In this document: positions 16,896-23,317 of the stretch, piece after piece
How positions within the stretch are numbered: position 1 is the first letter of the stretch
How the letters are laid out: every line of letters begins with the position of its first letter
Source of the DNA: Thermus composti
GTDB lineage: Bacteria; Deinococcota; Deinococci; Deinococcales; Thermaceae
NCBI RefSeq assembly: GCF_014647535.1
Contig: NZ_BMPJ01000022.1
Span: 1 to 35,457, forward strand
Direction: 5' to 3'
Length of the DNA: 35,457 bases
Translations under genes and position numbers: made by a program
The notes under the pieces: generated by a model
The model's input: the letters and a program-made list of their open reading frames with translations, nothing else
Database searches by the model: none
What the model was told of the DNA's origin: nothing

Positions 16896-17285
16896 ATGGA
16901 CCCGGTGAAGGTGCTGCAGAAAGCCTACCAGGACGAGCTCCTGGACGCCCTTAGGGCGGAAGGGGCGGCGGAAGGGGTGCCCTACCCCCACGTGCGGGCC
17001 CTCCTCCTGGAGGTGGCGAAAAGGGAACGGGCCCACGCCGAGGCCCTGGCGGAGGCCTTGAGGCGGCGGGGGGCCTCCCTGCCCCCCGCCCCCAAGGCGG
17101 AGGAAGGGGGGTGGGAGACCCTTCTCCGCCTTCTCTCCGAGGAAGGGTTGGACCGGGCCTACTACCTGGAGAGCACCTTCCCCGACCCCGAGCTGGAAGC
17201 CCTCTTCACCCGGCTCGGCCAGGAGGAAAAGCAAAACCAAGAGGCGGTGCGCAAAGCCGTGATGCTTATAGGAGGTGGCCTATGA
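16896..17285 (+). CDS. Ferritin-like four-helix protein with degenerate metal site
   Basis: A 129-aa, mostly helical protein that I place, with moderate certainty, in the ferritin-like/rubrerythrin-like superfamily. One ExxH pair is visible (Glu44-Arg-Ala-His47 in KRERAHAEALAEAL), and helix-like stretches start at KVLQKAYQDELLDAL and GLDRAYYLEST. In the last helix, where a second ExxH is expected, the sequence reads EEKQNQEAV, so His appears to be lost. It may be a scaffold or a partner rather than an iron oxidase. The ATG follows the clpB stop by 9 nt with a GAGGAGGGGG Shine-Dalgarno. Its stop overlaps the next ATG (ATGA), so it is coupled to the baeRF-type gene. Confidence 0.55.
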   Translation: MDPVKVLQKAYQDELLDALRAEGAAEGVPYPHVRALLLEVAKRERAHAEALAEALRRRGASLPPAPKAEEGGWETLLRLLSEEGLDRAYYLESTFPDPELEALFTRLGQEEKQNQEAVRKAVMLIGGGL

Positions 17286-18466
17286 TCGGAAAAGAGGAGA
17301 TCCGCCGTATCCGCGAGTCCATCGGCGCCAAGGAAGGGCCTATCCTCTCCCTTTACGTGGACGTCAACCCGGCCAAGCCGGAAAACGCCGGCAAGGCCTA
17401 CGCCTTAAGGGCCAAGGACGCCCTGAAGGCCCTTAACGTCCCCGAGGACCTTGCGGAAAGGGTCCTGGAGGTCTTGAAAAACCAGGTCCTCGAGGCTAGG
17501 ACCGCCGTCTTCTTCGCCGGGGAAGACCTCTTTGAGGTCCTCCTTCTTCAGGTGGAGCTTCCCCTGGTGAACAGCGTGAAAACCGCCTTCCTGGACGAGA
17601 AGGCGGGGCGGTACCTAGTGGACGGCGTCCTGGCCCACTTCGGCGAGCCCTTCCTCCTTCCTTTGGTCTACGCCCTGGACGAGTACGAGCGCTACGGCGT
17701 GGTCTACGTGGACCGGGAAAAATGGCGGGTCTTTGAGGTCTTCCTAGGGGAGATTGAGGAAGTCCACGACGCCTTCCTGGCTCTGGACACCGAGGCCTGG
17801 CGCCGCCTCTCCCTGGACGCCCCTGGGCGCCGCTTCAACCTGGGCGGGATCGCCCGGGGCGGGGCGGGACAGGACCTCTTCGCCAAGCGCCTCGAGGCCT
17901 GGGAGGAACGCTTCTATAAGGCCTTGGCCCACGAGCTGGAAAAGCTCGCCGAGGCCCGGGGCTTCACCCGGCTCGTCCTCATGGGCCCCGAGGAGCACAC
18001 CAAGCTCTTCTTGGGCCACCTGCCCAAGCGCCTGAGGGAGCGGGTGGTGGCGGAGCTTCCCTCCCTGCCCCACCCCGCCGCCAGCCCCGGCGAGGTGCTG
18101 AAGCGCTTGGAGCCGGTCCTGGAAGAGGTGGAGCGCCGGGAGGAGGTCAAGCTCCTGGAGAGGCTTGAGGAGGCCTACCCCAGGGCCGCCTTCGGCCCCG
18201 AGGTCCTCGCCCGGGTCCAGGAGGGTCGGGTGGAGGTCTGGGTCCTGCCCTGGCACCTGGAGCAGGAGGTCTACCTCTGCCAGGACTTCGCCTTCGCCGA
18301 CGAAGCCCAGGCCTTGGCTTACTGCGAAAGCCCCGAGAAGAAACCCCTCGCCGCGGTGCTCGCGCCCTTGGCCGTGGGCTACGCCACCAAGCTGGAGTTC
18401 GTGCGCGGCGAGGCCGAAAAGAGGCTTCTTGAGCGCGGCGGGATGGCCGCGCTCTTGAGGTGGTGA
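17282..18466 (+). CDS. Bacterial eRF1-like (baeRF/VLRF1-type) protein
   Basis: A 394-aa protein with the organisation of bacterial archaeo-eukaryotic release-factor-like proteins, predicted to act on the peptidyl-tRNA bond in ribosome rescue. An N-terminal domain (ILSLYVDVNPAKPENA near 21-36) leads into the eRF1 domain-2 type strand pattern GVVYVDREKWRVFEVFLGEIEE. A glycine-rich loop RGGAGQ (192-197), followed by the helix DLFAKRLEAWEERFYKALAHE, matches the GGQ-loop-plus-helix of eRF1. The third domain (LVLMGPEEHTKLFLGHLPKR) follows in the expected order. The loop is GGxGQ rather than strict GGQ. It overlaps the previous gene by 4 bp and precedes hsp20, so it belongs to the clpB operon. The family call is from pattern memory. 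Confidence 0.65.
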   Translation: MIGKEEIRRIRESIGAKEGPILSLYVDVNPAKPENAGKAYALRAKDALKALNVPEDLAERVLEVLKNQVLEARTAVFFAGEDLFEVLLLQVELPLVNSVKTAFLDEKAGRYLVDGVLAHFGEPFLLPLVYALDEYERYGVVYVDREKWRVFEVFLGEIEEVHDAFLALDTEAWRRLSLDAPGRRFNLGGIARGGAGQDLFAKRLEAWEERFYKALAHELEKLAEARGFTRLVLMGPEEHTKLFLGHLPKRLRERVVAELPSLPHPAASPGEVLKRLEPVLEEVERREEVKLLERLEEAYPRAAFGPEVLARVQEGRVEVWVLPWHLEQEVYLCQDFAFADEAQALAYCESPEKKPLAAVLAPLAVGYATKLEFVRGEAEKRLLERGGMAALLRW

Positions 18467-18480
18467 AGGAGGTGATGGGT

Positions 18481-18897
18481 ATGTTGCGGTTTGATCCTTT
18501 TAGGGAGCTTGAGGAGCTTCAGGAGCGGTTGGCCCGGGCTTTCGCGCCCCAGGCCCAGCAGGGCCCTAGGGTCTACGCCCCGCCCGTGGACGTGTGGGAG
18601 GACGAGGAGGGCCTCCACCTCCTGGTCTACCTGCCGGGGGTGGAGCCCGAGAAGGTGGAGGTGGTGGCCGAGGAAGGGGTGCTCTCCGTGAAGGCGGAGC
18701 GGCCCTTTGAAAAGAAGGAGAACGTGGCCTACCACCGGCTGGAGGGCACCTACGGCACCTTCGCCCGGAGCTTCAACGTGCCCAGCACCTACGACCTCTC
18801 CCGGGTCCAGGCCCGCTTCCGCCACGGGGTGCTTCACCTCCTGGTGCCGCGGGCCGAGGCCACGAAGCCCAAGAAGATCCAGGTGCAGGTGGAGTGA
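18481..18897 (+). CDS. Small heat shock protein, Hsp20/alpha-crystallin family (first copy)
   Basis: A 138-aa ATP-independent holdase that keeps unfolded proteins accessible to DnaK/ClpB. The N-terminus MLRFDPFRELEELQERL is typical. The alpha-crystallin domain runs from about residue 35 (PPVDVWEDEEGLHLLVYLPG) to 128. The closing strand is ARFRHGVLHLLVPR, matching A-x-x-x-n-G-v-L. The C-terminal KPKKIQVQVE contains the I-x-V oligomerisation motif. ATG at 18481 is favoured over 18460 and 18475 because AAGGAGGTGA then lies at ideal spacing. It follows the baeRF-type gene closely and lies in the clpB operon. Confidence 0.95.
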   Translation: MLRFDPFRELEELQERLARAFAPQAQQGPRVYAPPVDVWEDEEGLHLLVYLPGVEPEKVEVVAEEGVLSVKAERPFEKKENVAYHRLEGTYGTFARSFNVPSTYDLSRVQARFRHGVLHLLVPRAEATKPKKIQVQVE

Positions 18898-18909
18898 GGA
18901 GGTGAGCCT

Positions 18910-19596
18910 ATGCGGCGCACGGTAAGGTACATCCTCGCCACTTCCAATCCCATGGGCGACCTCGAGGCCCTGGAGAAGTTCGTGCGCATCGCCCCGGACA
19001 CCGGGGCGGACGCCATCGCCCTCATCGGCAACCTGATGCCCAAGACCGCCAAGAGCCGGGACTACGCTGCCTTCTTCCGCATCCTCTCCGAGGCCCACCT
19101 GCCCACCGTCTACATCCCGGGCCCTGAGGACGCCCCCATCTTTGAATACCTGCGGGAGGCGGCCAACGTGGAACTCGTCCATCCCGAGATGCGCAACGTC
19201 CACGAGACCTTCACCTTCTGGAAGGGCCCCTACCTGGTGGCGGGCGTGGGCGGGGAGATCGCCGACGAGGGCGAGCCCGAGGAGCAGGAGGCCTTGCGCT
19301 ACCCCGCCTGGGTCGCCGAGTACCACCTGAAGACCCTCTGGGAGCTCAAGGACTACCCCAAGATCTTCCTCTTCCACACCGCGCCCTACCACAAGGGCCT
19401 GAATGAGCGGGGCTCCCACGAGGTGGCCCACCTCGTCAAGACCCACAACCCCCTTCTCGTCCTCGTGGCCGGGAAGGGCCAGAAGCACGAGACCCTGGGG
19501 GCGAGCTGGGTGGTGGTGCCCGGCGACCTCTCGGAGGGCGAGTACAGCCTTCTGGACCTGAGGGCCAAGAAGCTGGAGGCCGGGAACGTCCGCTAG
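18910..19596 (+). CDS. Calcineurin-like phosphoesterase-fold protein with degenerate metal motifs
   Basis: A 228-aa protein with the metallophosphoesterase fold; I recall a Thermus structure of this length and family (TT1561). The N-terminal SNPMGDLEALE aligns with SDxHGNleAL, but Asp is Asn13 and His is Met15. The GD motif is GN (Asn41), and GNHD/E is GPED (71-74). His157 (LFHTAP) and His194 (GKGQKHE) remain. Loss of most metal ligands argues for a weak, altered or non-catalytic role such as ligand binding. The Shine-Dalgarno AGGAGGTGA is well placed. It is the last gene before a strong terminator, so it closes the clpB operon. Confidence 0.75.
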   Translation: MRRTVRYILATSNPMGDLEALEKFVRIAPDTGADAIALIGNLMPKTAKSRDYAAFFRILSEAHLPTVYIPGPEDAPIFEYLREAANVELVHPEMRNVHETFTFWKGPYLVAGVGGEIADEGEPEEQEALRYPAWVAEYHLKTLWELKDYPKIFLFHTAPYHKGLNERGSHEVAHLVKTHNPLLVLVAGKGQKHETLGASWVVVPGDLSEGEYSLLDLRAKKLEAGNVR

Positions 19597-19602
19597 GGGA
19601 AG

Positions 19603-19636
19603 CCCCGCCCCAGGGAGGCCTGGGGCGGGGTTCTTT
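19603..19636 (+). terminator. Strong Rho-independent terminator of the clpB operon
   Basis: A perfect 12-bp stem CCCCGCCCCAGG / CCTGGGGCGGGG with a GAGG loop (19603-19630) is followed by TTCTTT. It separates the clpB operon from the redox operon. Confidence 0.92.
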
Positions 19637-19650
19637 AAAGGGTTTTTGGG

Positions 19651-19656
19651 TAAAAT
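19651..19656 (+). promoter_or_regulatory. Candidate -10 of the redox operon
   Basis: TAAAAT lies 32 bp before the ferritin-like start, directly after the terminator. No good -35 is visible at standard spacing (the terminator stem occupies that position), so an activator or upstream elements may be needed. Confidence 0.4.
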
Positions 19657-19688
19657 GGAAGAGCAAGCCCAGCTTGCGGGAGGTATGT

Positions 19689-20117
19689 ATGGACAAGGAA
19701 ACCCTCATCCAAGGCCTTAACCAGGACCTGGCCCACGAGTACCAGGCCATTATCCAGTACGTGACCTACGCCGCCACGGTCTCGGGCATCCACAGGGGCG
19801 AGCTCAAGGAGTTCTTCCTGGCGGAGATCCAGGACGAGCTCCGCCACGCCCAGTTCCTGGCGGACAAGATCGCCGCCTTGGGCGGCAAGCCCACCACCAC
19901 CCCCGCCCCCGTGCCCGAGGCCACCACGCCCCGGGCCATGCTGGAGGCGGTGCTCCAGGCGGAAAAGGAAACCATCGCCCGCTACGTGGAAAGGATGAAG
20001 CAGGCCGAGGCCTTCGGGGACTACGGCCTCGCCAACGACCTCCAGGAGATCATCTCCGAGGAGACCCGGCACAAGGAGGAGACGGAGAAGCTTTTGAAGG
20101 GGACCTGGAAGGAATAA
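19689..20117 (+). CDS. Ferritin-like diiron protein (bacterioferritin/Dps-like fold)
   Basis: A 142-aa four-helix protein with a complete ferritin-type ligand set: Glu17 in helix A (LAHEYQAIIQY), Glu50-xx-His53 in helix B (DELRHAQFLADK), a Glu near 92-94 in helix C (AEKETIARYVERM) and Glu125-xx-His128 in helix D (SEETRHKEE). A Thr/Pro-rich loop (66-81) links helices B and C. It probably oxidises iron or consumes oxygen or peroxide. ATG at 19689 has GGGAGGTATGT before it; an ATG at 19685 is out of frame. It opens a five-gene redox operon with peroxiredoxin, glutaredoxin, thioredoxin and Hsp20, which supports a defence role. Confidence 0.8.
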   Translation: MDKETLIQGLNQDLAHEYQAIIQYVTYAATVSGIHRGELKEFFLAEIQDELRHAQFLADKIAALGGKPTTTPAPVPEATTPRAMLEAVLQAEKETIARYVERMKQAEAFGDYGLANDLQEIISEETRHKEETEKLLKGTWKE

Positions 20118-20127
20118 GGAGGTGGCC

Positions 20128-20802
20128 ATGCGCTTCCCGGAGCTTGCCCGGCGCTTTCTGGAACTGGAACCCAGGCTGGCCGAGGGCCCGGAGAAGGAAG
20201 CCCTTTCTCTCCTCCACGCCATGCTCCAGGAGCTTTGGCGGGAGGTGGGGGCAAGGCCCGGGGAGCGGGAGGGCCTCGAGGCGCTCCGCAACCTGTACAA
20301 GAAGGCCCCCAAGATGGAGGCCCCCCGTGTGGCCCCGGGCCTTAGCGTGGGGGAAAGGGCCCCGGATTTCGCCCTGCCGGACGCCCAGGACAACCTCGTG
20401 CGCCTTTCCGATTTCCGGGGCCGGCCCGTGGTCCTGGTCTTCTACCCCCTGGACTGGAGCCCGGGGTGCAGCCAGCAGCTGGACCTTTACCAGGCCGAGC
20501 TTCCGGAGTTTGAGCGCCGGAACGCCGTCCTCCTGGGGATCTCCGTGGATTCCATCTACTGTCACGGGGCCTTTGCCTTCGCCCGGGGGCTCACCTTCCC
20601 CCTCCTCGCCGATTTCCACCCCAAGGGGGAGGTGGCCCGGCGCTACCGGGTGTGGCGGGAAGAGGACGGCTTCAGCGAGCGGGCCCTCTTCGTGGTGGAC
20701 CCCGAGGGGGTTATCCGCTACGCCCACGTCTCCCCCTACCTCCACCACATCCCCCCCATTGAAGAGCTCTTCCAAGCCCTAGACGCCCTAAGAAGGGAGT
20801 AG
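20128..20802 (+). CDS. Peroxiredoxin (AhpC/TSA family) with helical N-terminal extension
   Basis: A 224-aa thiol peroxidase. The thioredoxin-fold domain begins near residue 72 (LSVGERAPDFALPD). The peroxidatic cysteine is Cys114 in FYPLDWSPGCSQQL, with Ser in place of the more usual Thr of PxxxTxxC. Cys145 in SIYCHGAF is the only other cysteine nearby and could be a resolving residue. The first 70 residues (FPELARRFLELEPRLAEG onward) are helical and unusual for the family; they may mediate oligomerisation or partner binding. ATG at 20128 has an ideal AAGGAGG. It lies 10 nt after the ferritin-like gene and 3 nt before the glutaredoxin, which are likely physiological partners. Confidence 0.85.
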   Translation: MRFPELARRFLELEPRLAEGPEKEALSLLHAMLQELWREVGARPGEREGLEALRNLYKKAPKMEAPRVAPGLSVGERAPDFALPDAQDNLVRLSDFRGRPVVLVFYPLDWSPGCSQQLDLYQAELPEFERRNAVLLGISVDSIYCHGAFAFARGLTFPLLADFHPKGEVARRYRVWREEDGFSERALFVVDPEGVIRYAHVSPYLHHIPPIEELFQALDALRRE

Positions 20803-20805
20803 GCC

Positions 20806-21060
20806 ATGGAGCCCGTGGTCCTCTACGGCACCTCCTGGTGCGCCCAAACCCAGCTTTTAAGGCGCCTTTTGGAACGGCTGGGCGTGCCCTACCGGTACGT
20901 GGACCTGGAGGCCCACCCCGAGGTCCACCCCACCCTCCGTTTCCTCACCGGGGGGAGGCTTTCCCACCCCGTGGTCTACGTGGGCGGGGAGGTCCTGGTA
21001 GAGCCCACGCCGGCCGAGTTGGAGCGGGCCCTCTGGCGGAGGGGGTACCTATGGTGGTGA
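20806..21060 (+). CDS. Glutaredoxin-like protein (monothiol CxxT type)
   Basis: An 84-aa glutaredoxin-fold protein. The active-site motif is SWCAQTQLLRRLL, so only one cysteine (Cys12) is present, followed by Ala-Gln-Thr in place of the usual CPYC or CGFS. The VPYRYVDLEAHP, HPVVYVGGEVLVEPTP (cis-Pro, GG motif) blocks fit NrdH/mycoredoxin-like members. Thermus lacks obvious glutathione synthesis as far as I recall, so another small thiol or the adjacent thioredoxin probably reduces it. The gene overlaps the thioredoxin by 10 bp. Confidence 0.85.
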   Translation: MEPVVLYGTSWCAQTQLLRRLLERLGVPYRYVDLEAHPEVHPTLRFLTGGRLSHPVVYVGGEVLVEPTPAELERALWRRGYLWW

Positions 21061-21476
21061 CCTGCCCCAAGTGCGGGGCCAAAAACCGCCTGGGCACCCC
21101 TCCGCCCGGGCAGGTGCCGGTGTGCGGGGCCTGCAAGACCCCCTTGCCCTGGGTGGTGGAGACGGACGAAAAGGGCTTCGCCCAGGAGGTGGCGGGGGTC
21201 CCTTTGGCCTTGGTGGACTTCTTCGCCCCCTGGTGCGGCCCCTGCCGCCTGGTAAGCCCCATTCTAGAGGAGCTCGCCCAGGAGCACGCCGGCAGGCTCA
21301 AGGTGGTGAAGGTGAACGTGGACCAGAACCCGGGGCTTGCCGCCCGGCACGGGGTCCGGAGCGTGCCCACCCTGGTCTTCTTCCGCCGGGGCGAACCGGT
21401 GGCCACCTGGGTGGGGGCGAGCCCCAAGCAGGTCCTGGAGGAGCGGCTTAGGCCCTACCTCGGGGAGAGGAGGTGA
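21051..21476 (+). CDS. Thioredoxin with N-terminal zinc ribbon (TrxC type)
   Basis: A 141-aa thioredoxin-2 type protein. The N-terminal zinc ribbon has two CxxC pairs (Cys5/Cys8 and Cys25/Cys28). The thioredoxin domain from about residue 40 has FFAPWCGPCRLVSP (Cys62, Cys65) and the cis-Pro in RSVPTLVFF. In other bacteria TrxC is peroxide-responsive and its zinc site is redox sensitive. The ATG at 21051 lies inside the end of the glutaredoxin gene with GGAGGGGGT upstream, so the two are translationally coupled. It probably reduces the neighbouring peroxiredoxin. Confidence 0.95.
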   Translation: MVVTCPKCGAKNRLGTPPPGQVPVCGACKTPLPWVVETDEKGFAQEVAGVPLALVDFFAPWCGPCRLVSPILEELAQEHAGRLKVVKVNVDQNPGLAARHGVRSVPTLVFFRRGEPVATWVGASPKQVLEERLRPYLGERR

Positions 21477-21480
21477 GAAG

Positions 21481-21894
21481 ATGCTGGAAAAACTCTGGCC
21501 CTTTGGCAGGAACCGGGTGCGCAAGGCGGTGGAGGAAGCCCTAGAAAGGGCCTTCCAAGAGGTGGGGGAAGCCCTGGAGCCTCTTTCCGAGCTTCAGGAG
21601 CACCCGGACCACTACCTCCTGCGGGTGGAGGTGCCGGGGCTTGGCCCGGAGAACCTGGAGGTGCGCCTGGAGGGCGACCAGCTGGTGATCCAAGGGGAGA
21701 AGCGGGAGGAAAAGCGCACCAAGCACCTGGCCGAGATCGTCTACGGGAAGGTCTACCGGGCCTACCTCCTCCCCAAGGACGCCAAGAAGGAGGGGATCAC
21801 CGCCCGGCTTAGCCGTGGGGTCCTGGAGGTGCGCATCCCCCGGGAGGCGCGCCCCGAGGAGCCGCCCGTGCGCATCCCCGTGGAGGAGGCCTGA
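21481..21894 (+). CDS. Small heat shock protein, Hsp20 family (second copy)
   Basis: A 137-aa alpha-crystallin domain protein divergent from the copy at 18481. The domain spans about residues 40-125 (DHYLLRVEVPGLGPENLEV through ITARLSRGVLEVRIPR), ending with VRIPVEEA that holds an I-x-V motif. The N-terminus (LEKLWPFGRNRVRKAVEEAL) is amphipathic and unlike the first copy. It follows thioredoxin by 4 nt with GGAGGTGAGAAG before ATG, so it belongs to the redox operon rather than the clpB operon, suggesting a separate induction signal. Confidence 0.92.
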   Translation: MLEKLWPFGRNRVRKAVEEALERAFQEVGEALEPLSELQEHPDHYLLRVEVPGLGPENLEVRLEGDQLVIQGEKREEKRTKHLAEIVYGKVYRAYLLPKDAKKEGITARLSRGVLEVRIPREARPEEPPVRIPVEEA

Positions 21895-21918
21895 GCCCCT
21901 TGCCCCTGGCGGGGGCTC
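21893..21918 (+). terminator. Possible weak terminator after the redox operon
   Basis: GAGCCCC (21893-21899, overlapping the stop codon) pairs with GGGGCTC (21912-21918) across a 12-nt loop. No T-run follows, so termination efficiency is doubtful. Confidence 0.4.
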
Positions 21919-21931
21919 GGGCCGCCCAAGA

Positions 21932-21961
21932 TTGACAAAAGTAGGCTCAAAGATTTAGAGT
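21932..21961 (+). promoter_or_regulatory. Promoter of the DUF1931 gene
   Basis: A perfect TTGACA (21932-21937) with a TAGAGT -10 candidate (21956-21961) at 18-bp spacing lies just before the histone-fold gene. The -35 region shares TTGACAA with the dnaK and clpB promoters. Confidence 0.6.
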
Positions 21962-21979
21962 GCAGATAGGGAGGTAGTT

Positions 21980-22426
21980 ATGTTGATGAAAGTGGCCGAG
22001 TTTGAAAAGCTCTTCCGCCTGGCGGCGGGGCTAGACGTGGACAAGAACGACCTGAAGCGCCTTTCCGACTTCCTGCGGAACAAGCTCTACGATCTCCTGG
22101 TGGTGGCCGAGCGGAACGCCAAGTTCAACGGGCGCGACCTGATCCTGGAGCCCGACCTGCCCATCACCAAGGGGCTTCAGGAAACCCTTAAGGAGTTCCG
22201 CCAGATGGACACCACCCTGGAACTCAAGCCCGTGCTGGACGCTTTAGCGGCTTTGCCGCCTTTGGACCTCGAGGTGGCGGAGGACGTGCGGAACCTCCTC
22301 CCGGAGCTCGCCGGGGCCTTGGTGGTGGCCTACGCCCGGGTGCTCAAGGAGCTGGACCCCGCCCTCAAGAACCCCCAGACAGAGCACCATGAACGGGCGG
22401 AGCGGGTCTTTAACCTCCTCCTCTAG
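21980..22426 (+). CDS. DUF1931 family protein, predicted double histone fold
   Basis: A 148-aa, highly helical protein of DUF1931, the family in which I recall Aquifex and Thermus structures showing two fused histone folds in one chain (a pseudodimeric bacterial histone). Two similar helical halves are visible: FEKLFRLAAGLDVDKNDLKRL with DFLRNKLYDLLVVAERNAKF, and VLDALAALPPLDLEVAEDV with LLPELAGALVVAYARVLKEL. Each ends in a long central-type helix. Whether it binds DNA or serves another role is not shown by the sequence; the surface is not strongly basic. It has its own promoter and a GGGAGGT Shine-Dalgarno. The following PsiE-like gene starts one base after its stop. Confidence 0.8.
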   Translation: MLMKVAEFEKLFRLAAGLDVDKNDLKRLSDFLRNKLYDLLVVAERNAKFNGRDLILEPDLPITKGLQETLKEFRQMDTTLELKPVLDALAALPPLDLEVAEDVRNLLPELAGALVVAYARVLKELDPALKNPQTEHHERAERVFNLLL

Positions 22427-22427
22427 C

Positions 22428-22847
22428 GTGAGCCAGGACCTTCTGCTCCAAGCCTACCGGAGGGCCATCCGCCTCGTGTTCAATCTGGTGGTGGTGGCCC
22501 TCCTCGTGGGCCTTTTCGTGGGGGCCTGGCGCACCTTCTTGGAACTCGGCCTCACCCTCACGGAGCCCACGGTGCGCCTCGGGTTCAAGGAGCTCGTGAC
22601 CAACGTCCTTTCTCTCGTGGTCCTCCTGGAGCTGGTCCGGGCCTTCGTGGAGTACTTTGAGGTGGAACGGGTGCGCCTGGAGATCCTCCTGGAGATGGGC
22701 ATCGCCCTGGCCCTAAGGGAGCTCCTTCTCCTCCTCTTTGAAGGGAAGCTTTCCGGGATGGAGGTTTTCTTCTGGAGCCTGGGCATCCTGGTCCTGGTGG
22801 CCGGGCGCACCCTGGCGGTGCAGTTCTCCCCAAGGAGGGCAGGATGA
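22428..22847 (+). CDS. PsiE family membrane protein
   Basis: A 139-aa protein with four predicted transmembrane helices (about LVFNLVVVALLVGLFVGAW, LVTNVLSLVVLLELV, EILLEMGIALALRELLLLL and VFFWSLGILVLVAGRTLAV), matching the PsiE (phosphate-starvation-inducible) family of unknown function. The GTG start at 22428 is one base after the preceding stop (TAG-C-GTG). An ATG at 22389 would add 13 residues read from within the upstream gene. Neither start has a Shine-Dalgarno, so coupling is assumed. It overlaps khtT by 4 bp (ATGA). In Bacillus the KhtT-KhtU pair is preceded by a different small protein, KhtS. Confidence 0.7.
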   Translation: MSQDLLLQAYRRAIRLVFNLVVVALLVGLFVGAWRTFLELGLTLTEPTVRLGFKELVTNVLSLVVLLELVRAFVEYFEVERVRLEILLEMGIALALRELLLLLFEGKLSGMEVFFWSLGILVLVAGRTLAVQFSPRRAG

Positions 22848-23317
22848 AGGTAGAGGAAGTGGTCCTTCCCGGCGTGGGGCGCAAGTTCACGATCACCACG
22901 CGAAGCGGGGACCGGCTGGTCATCGTGGTCCACCATTCCGGCAAGCGGGAACTCCAGTACTTTGAGGCGGGCGAGGAGGACGAGCCCACCGTGGCCCTGG
23001 ACCTCACCGACGAGGAAGCGAGGGAGCTTGGGGCCATCTTGGCCGGGGTCCTCTTCCACCCCGAGGCGGTGGGGGACACCCGGAGCAAGCTCGGGGCCAA
23101 GGTGATTGAGTGGGTGAAGGTCCTCCCGGGCTCGAGGCTCGCCGGCAAGCGGGTGGGGGACCTCCCCCTGCCCGAAGGGGCCCACATCCTGGCCGTGGAC
23201 CGCCCCGGGGAGCCCCTTCTCCCCAACCCCGGGCCCGAGGTGGTCCTGGAGGTGGGGGACACCCTGGTGGTGGCGGGAAGCCGGGAGGCGGTGGAGGCCC
23301 TGAAGAGGAGTTTCTGA
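22844..23317 (+). CDS. khtT: KhtT-like regulatory subunit (TrkA-C/RCK_C domain) of a cation/proton antiporter
   Basis: A 157-aa cytosolic protein in two parts: an N-terminal KhtT-type region (VEEVVLPGVGRKFTITTRSGDRL) and a C-terminal RCK_C domain (about 80-157, with GKRVGDLPLPEGAHILAV and VLEVGDTLVVAGSREAVEAL). In B. subtilis KhtT gates the KhtU K+/H+ antiporter and responds to nucleotides such as c-di-AMP. The gene overlaps the PsiE-like gene by 4 bp and the antiporter gene by 1 bp (TGATG), so the two subunits are made together. The regulating ligand here is not evident. Confidence 0.85.
   Translation: MKVEEVVLPGVGRKFTITTRSGDRLVIVVHHSGKRELQYFEAGEEDEPTVALDLTDEEARELGAILAGVLFHPEAVGDTRSKLGAKVIEWVKVLPGSRLAGKRVGDLPLPEGAHILAVDRPGEPLLPNPGPEVVLEVGDTLVVAGSREAVEALKRSF

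Noticed and set aside
15969-17240. A 423-aa open frame antisense to clpB and the ferritin-like gene
   Set aside because: Composition is that of a shadow frame and it covers well-supported genes on the plus strand.
18379-19488. A 369-aa open frame antisense to hsp20 and the phosphoesterase-like gene
   Set aside because: Same shadow-frame composition, no recognised motif and no promoter.
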